From SABI01 sp963678555 (lineage in GTDB: Bacteria > Spirochaetota > Spirochaetia > Sphaerochaetales > Sphaerochaetaceae), in NCBI GenBank assembly GCA_963678555.2, contig CAXXJA010000001.1:248001-312000 (forward strand): a DNA stretch of 64,000 nt, in the 5' to 3' direction. Positions 10,032-17,869 of this stretch are shown piece after piece; within the stretch, counting starts at the first letter, position 1; each line of letters opens with the position of its first letter. The position numbers and the translations under genes were made by a program. The notes below the pieces were generated by a model. That model did not search any database. It was not told the origin of the DNA and was given only the letters and a program-made list of their open reading frames with translations.

Positions 10032-13000
10032 TCAGAACACTATCAGAGAGATTACCATAGAAAAGGCCCCCGGGTTCTCCTACGGTAGGTTTCCAGCTGT
10101 AAAGAAGTTTTCATCAAAACTGAACGTCGTATGGGGGCCGAACGGGAGCGGGAAGACTACCCTTGCCTCGGCCCTGTTCTCCCTGATCTGGAAACAGAAA
10201 AGAAAGGAAAAACTTGAAGTACAGGGGCTCCTCGAAAGCTCAACGGAGACCTGGCGATTACAGGTGAGGGGACGTGATCTTTCCCAGATTCGCCTTTCTG
10301 ATAACGTTCAGATTCCCCTTCCCGGAAGAAATGATGAGATGTCTGGGATGTACTGGTTTTCTCTCTCTGATTTCCTGAGCGGAGCAGATGATAGAGCTGA
10401 TTTCCACACCCGTGTGTATCAGCAAATGCAGGGTGGTGTCGATATCGCTCGTGCAGCAGAGTCTTCAGGTGCGGTGAGCTCTTTCTCAACGGGTGGGACG
10501 AAGATTGTCAAAACAGCGAATGACGCAAATAAAAGCTATCAGGAAGCAAAAAAACTCCAATCCGAGGTAAGCACCTTGAGCTCACAAATCAAGGAGAAGG
10601 AGAAGGAGCTTGCCTCGCTTGAGAAGGTCGGGAAAGATCTCTCCACCTATGAGAAAGTTCAAGAGCTTAAAGGTCTTGAAAAGGAGGTTGCCGATGCGCT
10701 GAAAAAGGCCGATGAATTTCCTTCTCAGATATTCCATGTCACGACCTATTCCTATACACGATATGAACAGCTTGAAGGAGAGCTACAGAAGAAGCGTGCT
10801 GATCTAACTTCTCTTGAAGAGGATATTGAGGATCTGGAGAGCAGTATCGCCAGGAATAAGGTCTCTTCCGAACAACTTGAAGATCCTGCCTTCTGCTCAT
10901 ATCTGCAGGAACTTGTCACTGACCTCGAACAGAAGAAGAGAGAGGAAAAGGATTGTGCTGACAAGGTGCAGGAAGCCGAAGGGAAGCTTCATACCTGGGA
11001 GGCAGAGCACCGCTGGCTGGTGGATACGCTTCCTGGTGAAGAACAACTTGCAGCCTCAATCGACCAGCTGAAGCAGTTTTCTTCAGATTTCGAGCCCCTG
11101 CGGGGTAACCTTGCTGCATCAGAGAAATACCGGGACTTCTTCGGCTCTCCTGAAGAGTTTGATGAGACAGATGAACTCCTTTCAAAGCTGAAAACACGCA
11201 CGAATGATCTTACCGATGCCCTTATCACTTCCCGTTCGATACCGGAGGAGATCGGCTTCCCTGAGAAAACAAAAAAGCAGCTGTCCCTGCTAAGTGCAGG
11301 CATTTCTGTTGCTTCTCTTATCCTTTCATTTGCTGTTCATCCGCTTTTTGCTCTCCTTACCTTGATCATCCCCCTCCTGTTCTGGTGGGGACTTGGTATG
11401 CAGGGGAAACAGGAAGAAGCTACTCAGGCATTGCAACATCTGAAAGCGGTACAGGAGCAGGTTAATGAACTCCTTGGTCGTCTTGCATGGCCGGTTATAG
11501 AAGAGATTGAACCTGATAACCTCTCAGAGCTTCTCTCAAAGATAGAAACCCGACTTGCCCTGAACAAAGATATAGAACGAAAGAACGCTGAACGGAAAAC
11601 GGCAGAAGAGAAATATACTCAGGCCTTGGAATCGATGCAGAACCGTTTCATCGAATGGAAGGATGCCTGCAGTGATATCGGCCTCGATCCTGAGAATCCG
11701 CGTCTTGACGGCGCTCAGTTCTTTCACTTCGCCACCCACCTGAAAACCTGGCTTGAGTACCTGGCAGCAAAAGATGCCGCGCAGGAGGCTTACTCACTCG
11801 CTAAAGGTGCTTTGGAATCAACCGTCTTCAAGCTTAAGGAATTCCTAGGGACAGAAACTGATGATCCCCTCACACTAGTCGCACATGCGAAGAGCCTGGA
11901 TGAAAGAGTGAAAAAAGTGCACTCCCTGCAGGAAGAACTTGAGAAAATAAAGCGAAAGCTGGGTAAGGCAAGAGAGGATCATGAAGAAGCTGAACAGACG
12001 CTTACTGATTTCTGGGAAGTTGTCCAGATCAATCCACCTGATGAACATCTCCTGAAGTCGCTATCAGACAGCAGGAAAGCGTGGGATACACTTCAGCATG
12101 ATATGGAATACGATAGGGGAAAAATTAAAGATATTCACGATACCTACCCAGTAACCGTCGAACACTCTGAAAAGGCGGATGAAGAAATTGAACTCATCAT
12201 CGAAGACTTGAAGAAACATCTCGAGAACCGTTCAGCGGTAAATAATGAGCTGATAGAACTGAAAAGCACGTATAAAACACTCACCGAAGGTTCTTCTCTC
12301 GCTGAAGCGGAACGGGATTATCTGAAGGCACTTCAGGAACTTGAAAGCTTCAGGCAGGAACAGGTGCTCGGTCGGGTGATTGATATGATTGCGAAGAAGA
12401 TCGAAGCAGAATCTCAGTCTGCCTCCGTACCGGAGGTACTCCTTCAGGCAAGCACCTGGCTAGAGAGGATCACTGCAGGACGGTATCAGCTGAGAGCGAA
12501 TAAAGAGAGCTTTTATGCCTTTGATACCGTTCATATGGAGAATCTCTCCCTTGAGGAGCTTTCGGATGGAACAAGGATACAGTTGCTCTTTGCTGTGAGG
12601 ATGGGCTTTATTACGGTGCAGGAGATGGTTTCGGGAAAGCACATGCCGATTTTCATGGATGAGCTTCTGGCCAACAGTGATGATAAGCGGGCGCTTGAGA
12701 TTATCGATGCAGTGAAGGAGATTGCCGAAAACCGACAGGTATTCTATTTTACTGCACAGGCAGATGAGGTTGAGAAGTTTCGCGAACATGCCGAGGAGGT
12801 GCTCAGTGAGCTTGATCTCGCTAAACACTTCGGGGCCGCTCAGGCAGACAGAAATCCCCTTATTCCCCATCTGGTAAGCCTAGAGAAGGTTCCTGAGCCT
12901 ATGGCGGATTATACCGAGTATGGAAAGACGCTCTCGGTTTCAGCTCAGTCTCTGTGGAATCATATCGAGGAATTGCACAGCTGGTATCTTTTCACTGATT

Positions 13001-13476
13001 CTGCAGAGCTGTTCCACTATCTCGAGGATGGACGGGTGCAGACCGGACAGCTTGATGCTTCTGATGCCATGATCTCACGAAGAAGGGAGCTTTTAAAGGA
13101 GGCTCAACAGCTCGCACAGATCGGAAGATGCCGTCCACTATACCTTTCCGACCTAAAAGAAGCTGATATCAGTCTGACCAACAACAAGAGTGCCGAGTAC
13201 TGGAAGCAGATCGAAGAGGTCCTTGCTGCCTCAGGTGGAGATGGGGAAGACCTCGTGGCTGCACTTGATGATACCCGTGTGAAGCGAGTAGGGGGACAGA
13301 AGAAACAGGAACTGCTCGACTGGCTGCTGGAGAGAGGATACACAAGTGAAGAAGAGAAGAAAGATACTGAAGAGATCATGGGGATACTGCTCTCCCGCGA
13401 TCCTGAGTTATCGCTAAGGTCTGACGATTATCTGATAACCGAACGATATCTGAAGCAGGTGCTACGGGAGGGATGA
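10024..13476 (+). CDS. YhaN/SbcC-like membrane-anchored AAA ATPase with C-terminal extension
   Basis: A 1150-residue SMC-like ATPase partnering the overlapping nuclease gene. Walker A 'GPNGSGKT' is at 38-45, long coiled coils span about 160-410 and 480-800, the ABC signature 'LSDGTRIQLLF' is near 846, and Walker B 'MPIFMDELLANS' near 875. Two hydrophobic stretches at about 420-458 interrupt the coiled coil, as in B. subtilis-type YhaN, and imply membrane attachment; there is no zinc-hook CxxC. About 220 residues follow the ATPase head (from ~930), more than YhaN or SbcC normally carry, and include 'HIEELHSWYLFTDSAELFHYLEDG' and a charged end. The ATG has an excellent GGGAGGA site. The function of the extension is unknown. 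Confidence 0.82.
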   Translation: MADQNTIREITIEKAPGFSYGRFPAVKKFSSKLNVVWGPNGSGKTTLASALFSLIWKQKRKEKLEVQGLLESSTETWRLQVRGRDLSQIRLSDNVQIPLPGRNDEMSGMYWFSLSDFLSGADDRADFHTRVYQQMQGGVDIARAAESSGAVSSFSTGGTKIVKTANDANKSYQEAKKLQSEVSTLSSQIKEKEKELASLEKVGKDLSTYEKVQELKGLEKEVADALKKADEFPSQIFHVTTYSYTRYEQLEGELQKKRADLTSLEEDIEDLESSIARNKVSSEQLEDPAFCSYLQELVTDLEQKKREEKDCADKVQEAEGKLHTWEAEHRWLVDTLPGEEQLAASIDQLKQFSSDFEPLRGNLAASEKYRDFFGSPEEFDETDELLSKLKTRTNDLTDALITSRSIPEEIGFPEKTKKQLSLLSAGISVASLILSFAVHPLFALLTLIIPLLFWWGLGMQGKQEEATQALQHLKAVQEQVNELLGRLAWPVIEEIEPDNLSELLSKIETRLALNKDIERKNAERKTAEEKYTQALESMQNRFIEWKDACSDIGLDPENPRLDGAQFFHFATHLKTWLEYLAAKDAAQEAYSLAKGALESTVFKLKEFLGTETDDPLTLVAHAKSLDERVKKVHSLQEELEKIKRKLGKAREDHEEAEQTLTDFWEVVQINPPDEHLLKSLSDSRKAWDTLQHDMEYDRGKIKDIHDTYPVTVEHSEKADEEIELIIEDLKKHLENRSAVNNELIELKSTYKTLTEGSSLAEAERDYLKALQELESFRQEQVLGRVIDMIAKKIEAESQSASVPEVLLQASTWLERITAGRYQLRANKESFYAFDTVHMENLSLEELSDGTRIQLLFAVRMGFITVQEMVSGKHMPIFMDELLANSDDKRALEIIDAVKEIAENRQVFYFTAQADEVEKFREHAEEVLSELDLAKHFGAAQADRNPLIPHLVSLEKVPEPMADYTEYGKTLSVSAQSLWNHIEELHSWYLFTDSAELFHYLEDGRVQTGQLDASDAMISRRRELLKEAQQLAQIGRCRPLYLSDLKEADISLTNNKSAEYWKQIEEVLAASGGDGEDLVAALDDTRVKRVGGQKKQELLDWLLERGYTSEEEKKDTEEIMGILLSRDPELSLRSDDYLITERYLKQVLREG

Positions 13477-13655
13477 GCACCCATGAGTTCTGCAGTTCTC
13501 TCCTGAATCCCGGAATGATGGCATCAAAGTCATACTCAGGTTACCATCCCAATTCTTCTCGGGTTGCAGAATCATTCCACACCATATTGCTGTTCATGCT
13601 ATCCCATATACTTCTCGAAGGTGAGAAACAACCTCTTTTAAAGAAAGTGTCCTGA
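13473..13655 (+). CDS. Small ORF coupled to the YhaN-like gene (doubtful)
   Basis: A 60-codon frame whose ATG overlaps the previous stop codon as ATGA, with GGGAGG just upstream. That geometry suggests translational coupling. The product matches nothing I recognise and its composition is unremarkable. It may be the truncated start of a third operon gene whose remainder was lost when the IS66 fragment downstream arrived, or a chance frame. Confidence 0.25.
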   Translation: MSTHEFCSSLLNPGMMASKSYSGYHPNSSRVAESFHTILLFMLSHILLEGEKQPLLKKVS

Positions 13656-13809
13656 TATGAAATTTTTCATGAAATGCCTGTGTCGGAAATAATTCTATTA
13701 GTGAACACCCATATACCATTCGTGATCTTTTTCGGGAAGAATATTCTGTGGTCATCAGGAAGCAAGTGATCAAATCGAAAAGGGTCTGGTATAGCGCTCA
13801 GCGAGATTA
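13656..13809. other. Gene-free junction between YhaN operon and IS66 remnant
   Basis: I see no coding frame, strong hairpin or clear promoter here. It is probably degraded mobile-element DNA, because the IS66-type fragment begins immediately to the right. Confidence 0.4.
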
Positions 13810-14360
13810 TTATCTGGGGTAGCATGATATGCATACGGGTACGAAGTCAGCCCATCGGTTCAGCGTATAGTTTACAACTTTGGCAAGCAATGCTCCTGTA
13901 ACCGCACGAGTCTTGACAGCATCAAGCCACTTTTTTATCTTATCGAATACCGGTTTCGTCCGCTGTACCCGTTGATCGGTGAATTCTTCCCGACTGATCT
14001 CCTTCTTCTCAACAAGAGATCGCAATTCAGTTTTTTTCCTATAGAGCTTCGAGATGAGCGAGCTGATGCCCTTGCTTTTCGACGTCCTGTTCGACTTGAT
14101 CAGATCCATGAAATAGCGACGTGTATGAGCCCAGCAGGCGAGTTTCACGCAGTTCAATCCGTTAAGATGATCCTTGACAGCAACCCGGTAGGATTCATGA
14201 CCATCTACCATCAGTGCCCCGGTATAATCTTTCAGCAGATCAGCAAACACCTGCGTATTCCTTTTCACATTGAACGAGTACAGGACAACCTGGTACGCTT
14301 CGCTCGTACCGACCTGTGTAGTGGACCCTTGAATCGATGCAGCAAGTATGCGAATTAACA
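13810..14360 (-). pseudogene. IS66-family transposase remnant
   Basis: The minus-strand frame contains typical IS66 TnpC sequence: 'YSFNVKRNTQVFADLLKDYTGALMVDGHESYRVAV', then 'CWAHTRRYFMDL' and the helical segment 'KLYRKKTELRSLVEKKEISREEFTDQR'. Only about 150-180 residues from the middle survive. The N-terminal zinc finger, the end of the catalytic domain and the accessory tnpA/tnpB genes are missing. It is a dead fragment marking past transposition between the YhaON-like operon and the lipoprotein gene. Confidence 0.75.
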
Positions 14361-14376
14361 GGGGGCATCCGCCCCC
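14361..14376 (-). terminator. GC-rich hairpin after the lipoprotein gene
   Basis: GGGGGC (14361-14366) pairs with GCCCCC (14371-14376) around a 4-base loop, 28 bases past the lipoprotein stop codon in the direction of transcription. The tract that follows on the minus strand (TGTTAATT) is only moderately T-rich, so it is a plausible but imperfect intrinsic terminator. Confidence 0.45.
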
Positions 14377-14403
14377 TTAATAGTCAAATAGTTGAATGGC
14401 TCA

Positions 14404-15378
14404 TCAGAAAGCCCGTACAGGCCTGACCCTGTCCGTGGTGTTCCGATAGTATTCTCCCTGAGTCTCCCAGTAGAAGCTCTGGTTCCACGCAGATATAGCT
14501 GTGATCTCGGAGGAACTCCAGTAGCTGCCGTCAAATCCTCCTAGATCGTTCTGGTAGAGATTCTGACGCATCAGGTTCAGCTCATCCTTGCTCGGCAGGA
14601 ACCAGTCGTCATATCCCCCTGCCTCGTGGATATCGCACAACCGTGCCGCATAGTTCTCTGTCGTCGTGGGATTGGTACTTGCGCTCGATGTGTATGCCGT
14701 CATCCCCATCGCCGTCACCAACGCATCAGTGTTCGTCTTACCAGACCCTACGCCTGTCGCAGTTGTCAATAAGGTCGAGTCTCCATCCGGTGCAGTACGA
14801 TAATACCCGAAGATATGGGTATTATCCGATCCATCCAGCACCACGTCCGCCGGGGCCGCCTCCAGGAACCGTAAGCCATCACCAAGAAGGTTTTTCTCAT
14901 TGGCCTCGATAGTTCCACCGTCATCTACATCATACCCAATTTCATCATCATAAAACACATATCCGCCACTAGGACCAGTGCCACCGACTTTATATGTCGC
15001 CTCCGGGAATACGGCTGTGACGATACCAGAGTCTGCGGCATTGCTGACAGAGGAGGCTCCTTCCACCGTAAAGAAATCTTCCGTGACCCCGGCGAAAGTA
15101 TATCCGGTTTTTGCTGAGAGTGTGATGGTTGCTGTGTACACTGTCCCTGATGCAAACGCATCATCATCGGGGTCCCAGCTCACTGTTCCTGTATACTCGT
15201 CTGTTTCGGTGAGAGTTGTGTTGGGAGTTTCTCCGGCAACGGGAACAGTGACCCCTGTTATCTCTGGAGTCTCTATTACTTCAAGGGCTGCAGGACTTTC
15301 TGTCTCACAGGAAAGAATAAGAACGGAAGAGATAATGAGAATGAAAAGAAAAGGAAACGCCGTTTGTCTTATTTTCAT
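14404..15378 (-). CDS. DUF1566-type surface lipoprotein
   Basis: A 324-residue secreted protein. The N-terminus 'MKIRQTAFPFLFILIISSVLILSCETES' is a classical lipoprotein signal with a lipobox ending in Cys about 24 residues in. Next comes a beta-rich stretch of about 100 residues ('TLTETDEYTGTVSWDPDDDAFASGTVYTATITLSAKTGYTFAG') resembling bacterial Ig/InlB-like repeats, then 'GGTGPSGGYVFYDDE' and a C-terminal DUF1566-like domain ('AGGYDDWFLPSKDELNLM...YWSSSE...VRPVRAF'). The start is fixed by AGGAG seven bases before the ATG. This architecture is common in spirochaetes. The protein is likely to sit at the cell surface; its ligand is unknown. Confidence 0.82.
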   Translation of the reverse strand: MKIRQTAFPFLFILIISSVLILSCETESPAALEVIETPEITGVTVPVAGETPNTTLTETDEYTGTVSWDPDDDAFASGTVYTATITLSAKTGYTFAGVTEDFFTVEGASSVSNAADSGIVTAVFPEATYKVGGTGPSGGYVFYDDEIGYDVDDGGTIEANEKNLLGDGLRFLEAAPADVVLDGSDNTHIFGYYRTAPDGDSTLLTTATGVGSGKTNTDALVTAMGMTAYTSSASTNPTTTENYAARLCDIHEAGGYDDWFLPSKDELNLMRQNLYQNDLGGFDGSYWSSSEITAISAWNQSFYWETQGEYYRNTTDRVRPVRAF

Positions 15379-15540
15379 AGTTATACTCCTTGGATGTGCA
15401 CTATCAGGTTCTGATAATTTATATATAAGTATAACCTTATTATCGGGATTTTTCCATGGTGAACATATCCAGAACATATTTAGTACAAGAATTTCCAGGA
15501 TAAACCTTCGGTGACCAAATTCAGGTTGCTTCATATGTGT

Positions 15541-17452
15541 CCTGAATTTCTCGATTTTTGTACATAGAAGTTTCCTGGCTACACAGTCACCAGCCCATGC
15601 TTCACTTTCCGCTTGAATAATTCCTGCTCAACCAGCTTCGGAATGTCGTCTCTCAGCTCGGAGGCCTTGGCAACGCGGAAGATGTAGAACAGTTTCTGAG
15701 TTTCGATGGGGAGGTCACTCCAGTGTCCCTTGTCGAAAGTCTTTCCAACAGGTTTGCGCCACTTGGCACTGAACACCTCATCCCTGAGATCCTGGAAGGA
15801 GTACTTGTCGCCAAGAAGGTATTCTTCCATCTTTCGTCTGATGGTCATCTCGAGAATGGTACTCAGGAATACCAGGAAGATCTTTCCTTCAAGATGCTCT
15901 TCGAGGCTGTGCCTCGGGCGTCTCATGCGGGTCTTGTAGGCCTCATAATCCTTCTCGATGTAATCCCGGTTCTGAGTGAGTGCGTACACACGCTCAGCAG
16001 TTAATCCGACAGGACCAAGATAGCCGAAGAAACCGCACTCGTTCATTTTCTTACGTTGAGCTTCCTTATCGTGTTCTATAGAGATGGCCTGACCCTTCGC
16101 ATCTTTCTCAATACGATAGTGCTTCCCGTAGAAATTGTTCGGTGATGAAAGCTCCGGGTTCTTCTGCAATGAAAGAAGTCCTTCTGCGAACTTTTTTGAA
16201 AGCTTCTGTCTCTCATCCATCAGCTTCTCGGGATTCAGGAAGAGATAGAGACACAGCTCATATGAATTCGGTCCCCTGCCTCTCCTTGGAGCATCAATAG
16301 TAATTACTTTGGACCAGACATGCATCCCGATCGGCAGACAGAAGTTCTCTGTATCGTGAATGACCTCGGAAGCCTCCTGGATCGCATCACGGTAGAATCC
16401 TGCAGTAAGAGGAAGACCGATAAGAAATCTGAAGGTGCTACTGAGCATCGTCTTCACATTGTCCAGTGAGTAGAAACCTCTGTCCATCAGAAGGATGGTT
16501 CCTTTTCGGAACTCTGCACTCTTCAGTTCCTTGAGCGTCGTGTCGAGAATACTTTTATCAGAGTAGTTTCCAGGAAGAGACCGGTAATACAGAGGGATCC
16601 CTGTCACATTGTCACAGATCATCAGAAGGTTGATCTGCTGCATGTGATCATGTTCCTTGTTCTTTCCGTACTTTGCAGCTTCCAGCATTGCTGAGTATGT
16701 TGAAAGCGAAGTTGTATCAAGTGCGCAGACGATCATCTCCTCCAGGGGAGAATCTCCATGCATTCGTCTCTCGAAATCAGTGAAGAACCTTTGAGTGGAA
16801 CTGGGATCAACAGCTTTGATTGCCTGAGTGATCGAGTATTCGGTGGGCGCATCTACAAAGGTGTGCCAGCATACATCATGGAAATGCTTCGGACGGTATA
16901 AAGCTCTGTCGGGGTAACTCATCATCGACTCGACGATGGTGAGCATCATCCGCCAGTGTTCGGGAAACACCTTCTTGAGAGACTGGAGAAGTCCGGTCTG
17001 TTTTGCACTCGCTTCCAGCAGTGCGATGAAACCGTACATCTTCAACTCCTGGACATCAACAGCTCCTCGAACATAGGGAGCATAGTAGGGCTCACTTACC
17101 AGACCGGAGGACAACTGCTCTTCAGAGGAGAACGAAAGGAAGGTCTTATTGGGTTCAAATTCCCCCTTGCTGTCGATCTTACCGATGCATTTTTTCTCAA
17201 CTTTTGGATGTTTTTGTCCTGGAACGTAGATCGATCGACCCCAGTAGAGGTAGGTGACGCCATTTTTCTTGTTTTTATGTCGAATAACTCTGTTTACAGC
17301 ACTCATGTATGTATAACATTATACATACAAAAGAAGGTAAAGTCAAGCCAAATGCATCATTTTAATTCATGAAATAGTAGAATATTAGAAGTCGTGTTGA
17401 GTGTCTGCGTTATTGGAGTTCACGAGTATGTACAATTTTCGAGAAATTCAGG
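15541..17452 (-). mobile_element. Intact IS1634-family insertion sequence with 6-bp target duplication
   Basis: The terminal inverted repeats start CCTGAATTTCTCGA at 15541 and in reverse complement from 17452, and agree at about 24 of 26 positions. The flanking sextamer ATGTGT occurs at 15535-15540 and again at 17453-17458. A single transposase gene fills the element. Intact ends and an exact duplication imply a fairly recent insertion, about 160 bases upstream of the lipoprotein gene. Confidence 0.85.
15579..17306 (-). CDS. IS1634-family (IS4 superfamily) transposase
   Basis: A full-length 575-residue DDE transposase. The N-terminal half is the DNA-binding region. Catalytic signatures are 'CALDTTSLSTYS' (~205), 'LLMDRGFYS' (~270) and the C-terminal 'YIEKDYEAYKTRMRRPRHS' (~445) carrying the YREK-like Glu, followed by 'GKIFLVFLSTILEMTIRRKM'. 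It lies within inverted repeats and a target duplication, so the element may still be active. It is related to, but distinct from, the two broken transposases at the left edge of the window. Confidence 0.88.
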   Translation of the reverse strand: MSAVNRVIRHKNKKNGVTYLYWGRSIYVPGQKHPKVEKKCIGKIDSKGEFEPNKTFLSFSSEEQLSSGLVSEPYYAPYVRGAVDVQELKMYGFIALLEASAKQTGLLQSLKKVFPEHWRMMLTIVESMMSYPDRALYRPKHFHDVCWHTFVDAPTEYSITQAIKAVDPSSTQRFFTDFERRMHGDSPLEEMIVCALDTTSLSTYSAMLEAAKYGKNKEHDHMQQINLLMICDNVTGIPLYYRSLPGNYSDKSILDTTLKELKSAEFRKGTILLMDRGFYSLDNVKTMLSSTFRFLIGLPLTAGFYRDAIQEASEVIHDTENFCLPIGMHVWSKVITIDAPRRGRGPNSYELCLYLFLNPEKLMDERQKLSKKFAEGLLSLQKNPELSSPNNFYGKHYRIEKDAKGQAISIEHDKEAQRKKMNECGFFGYLGPVGLTAERVYALTQNRDYIEKDYEAYKTRMRRPRHSLEEHLEGKIFLVFLSTILEMTIRRKMEEYLLGDKYSFQDLRDEVFSAKWRKPVGKTFDKGHWSDLPIETQKLFYIFRVAKASELRDDIPKLVEQELFKRKVKHGLVTV

Positions 17453-17507
17453 ATGTGTATTCTCAATAGCACATTACCTTAAGCAAGAATACTCGTAATC
17501 ATTACAT

Positions 17508-17591
17508 GAACCTTTTTCATTTGCAGAGAAATCCGCTGTTCCGCTCTGGAGAGGGGATGGGTTGCATGTGAGTTTTTCCGGACTTGAATAG
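17508..17591 (+). pseudogene. C-terminal remnant of a duplicated small gene
   Basis: This 28-codon tail reads '...SAVPLWRGDGLHVSFSGLE' and stops with TAG. It is nearly identical to the last ~28 codons of the intact gene ending at 20638 ('SVVPLWRGVGMHVSFSGLE'). The rest of this copy is absent, and an IS1634 element lies immediately upstream. Homology continues for about 200 bases past the stop in both places. Confidence 0.65.
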
Positions 17592-17790
17592 ACATATTTG
17601 GAAGTGCTGAAATGATGTGTATCGCGTGACAAATTATAAAAATCCCAAAGGAATTGAGACTCTCTTTACCATATGTTGTTTACGTAAAGCCTCTTTTATG
17701 CGATAATGTGTTTAGACGTTAATTTATGGGAAATCCCCTGCTTGCAGGCGTCTATAAAGAACATGCTAAAACGGAGGATTCAATGACCGA
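17530..17790. repeat. Cassette-flanking repeat, copy 1
   Basis: About 260 bases similar to 20578-20848. It includes a gene tail, a TTTGGAAGTGCTGAAATGATG segment, a 'TTATGGGAAATCCCCTGCTTG' block with a small CCTGC/GCAGG hairpin, and 'AAAACGGAGGATTCAATGAC', which supplies the ribosome-binding site and start of a tiny ORF. In each copy it precedes a different gene. Confidence 0.7.
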
Positions 17791-17869
17791 ACAATATTCC
17801 TTTCCAGGATTCTATCTCACTGTTTCTTCCGTTCTCTGTATGTTCTATATCTATCTCAGGAGGACATGA
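17783..17869 (+). CDS. 28-residue leader-type peptide
   Basis: ATG 17783 has ACGGAGGAT eight bases upstream. The frame encodes a short hydrophobic peptide with 'FYLTVSSVLCMFYIYLRRT'. Its last codons contain AGGAGG, which is the ribosome-binding site of the next gene, and its stop codon ends one base before that gene's ATG. This geometry suggests translational coupling. A similar start block precedes a different 22-codon ORF at 20841. It may be a membrane micropeptide or a regulatory leader. Confidence 0.45.
   Translation: MTEQYSFPGFYLTVSSVLCMFYIYLRRT

Noticed and set aside
14643..15514. Plus-strand ORFs opposite the lipoprotein gene
   Set aside because: The minus-strand gene has a lipoprotein signal, a ribosome-binding site and recognised domains; the plus-strand frames are Ser/Pro-rich mirror products.
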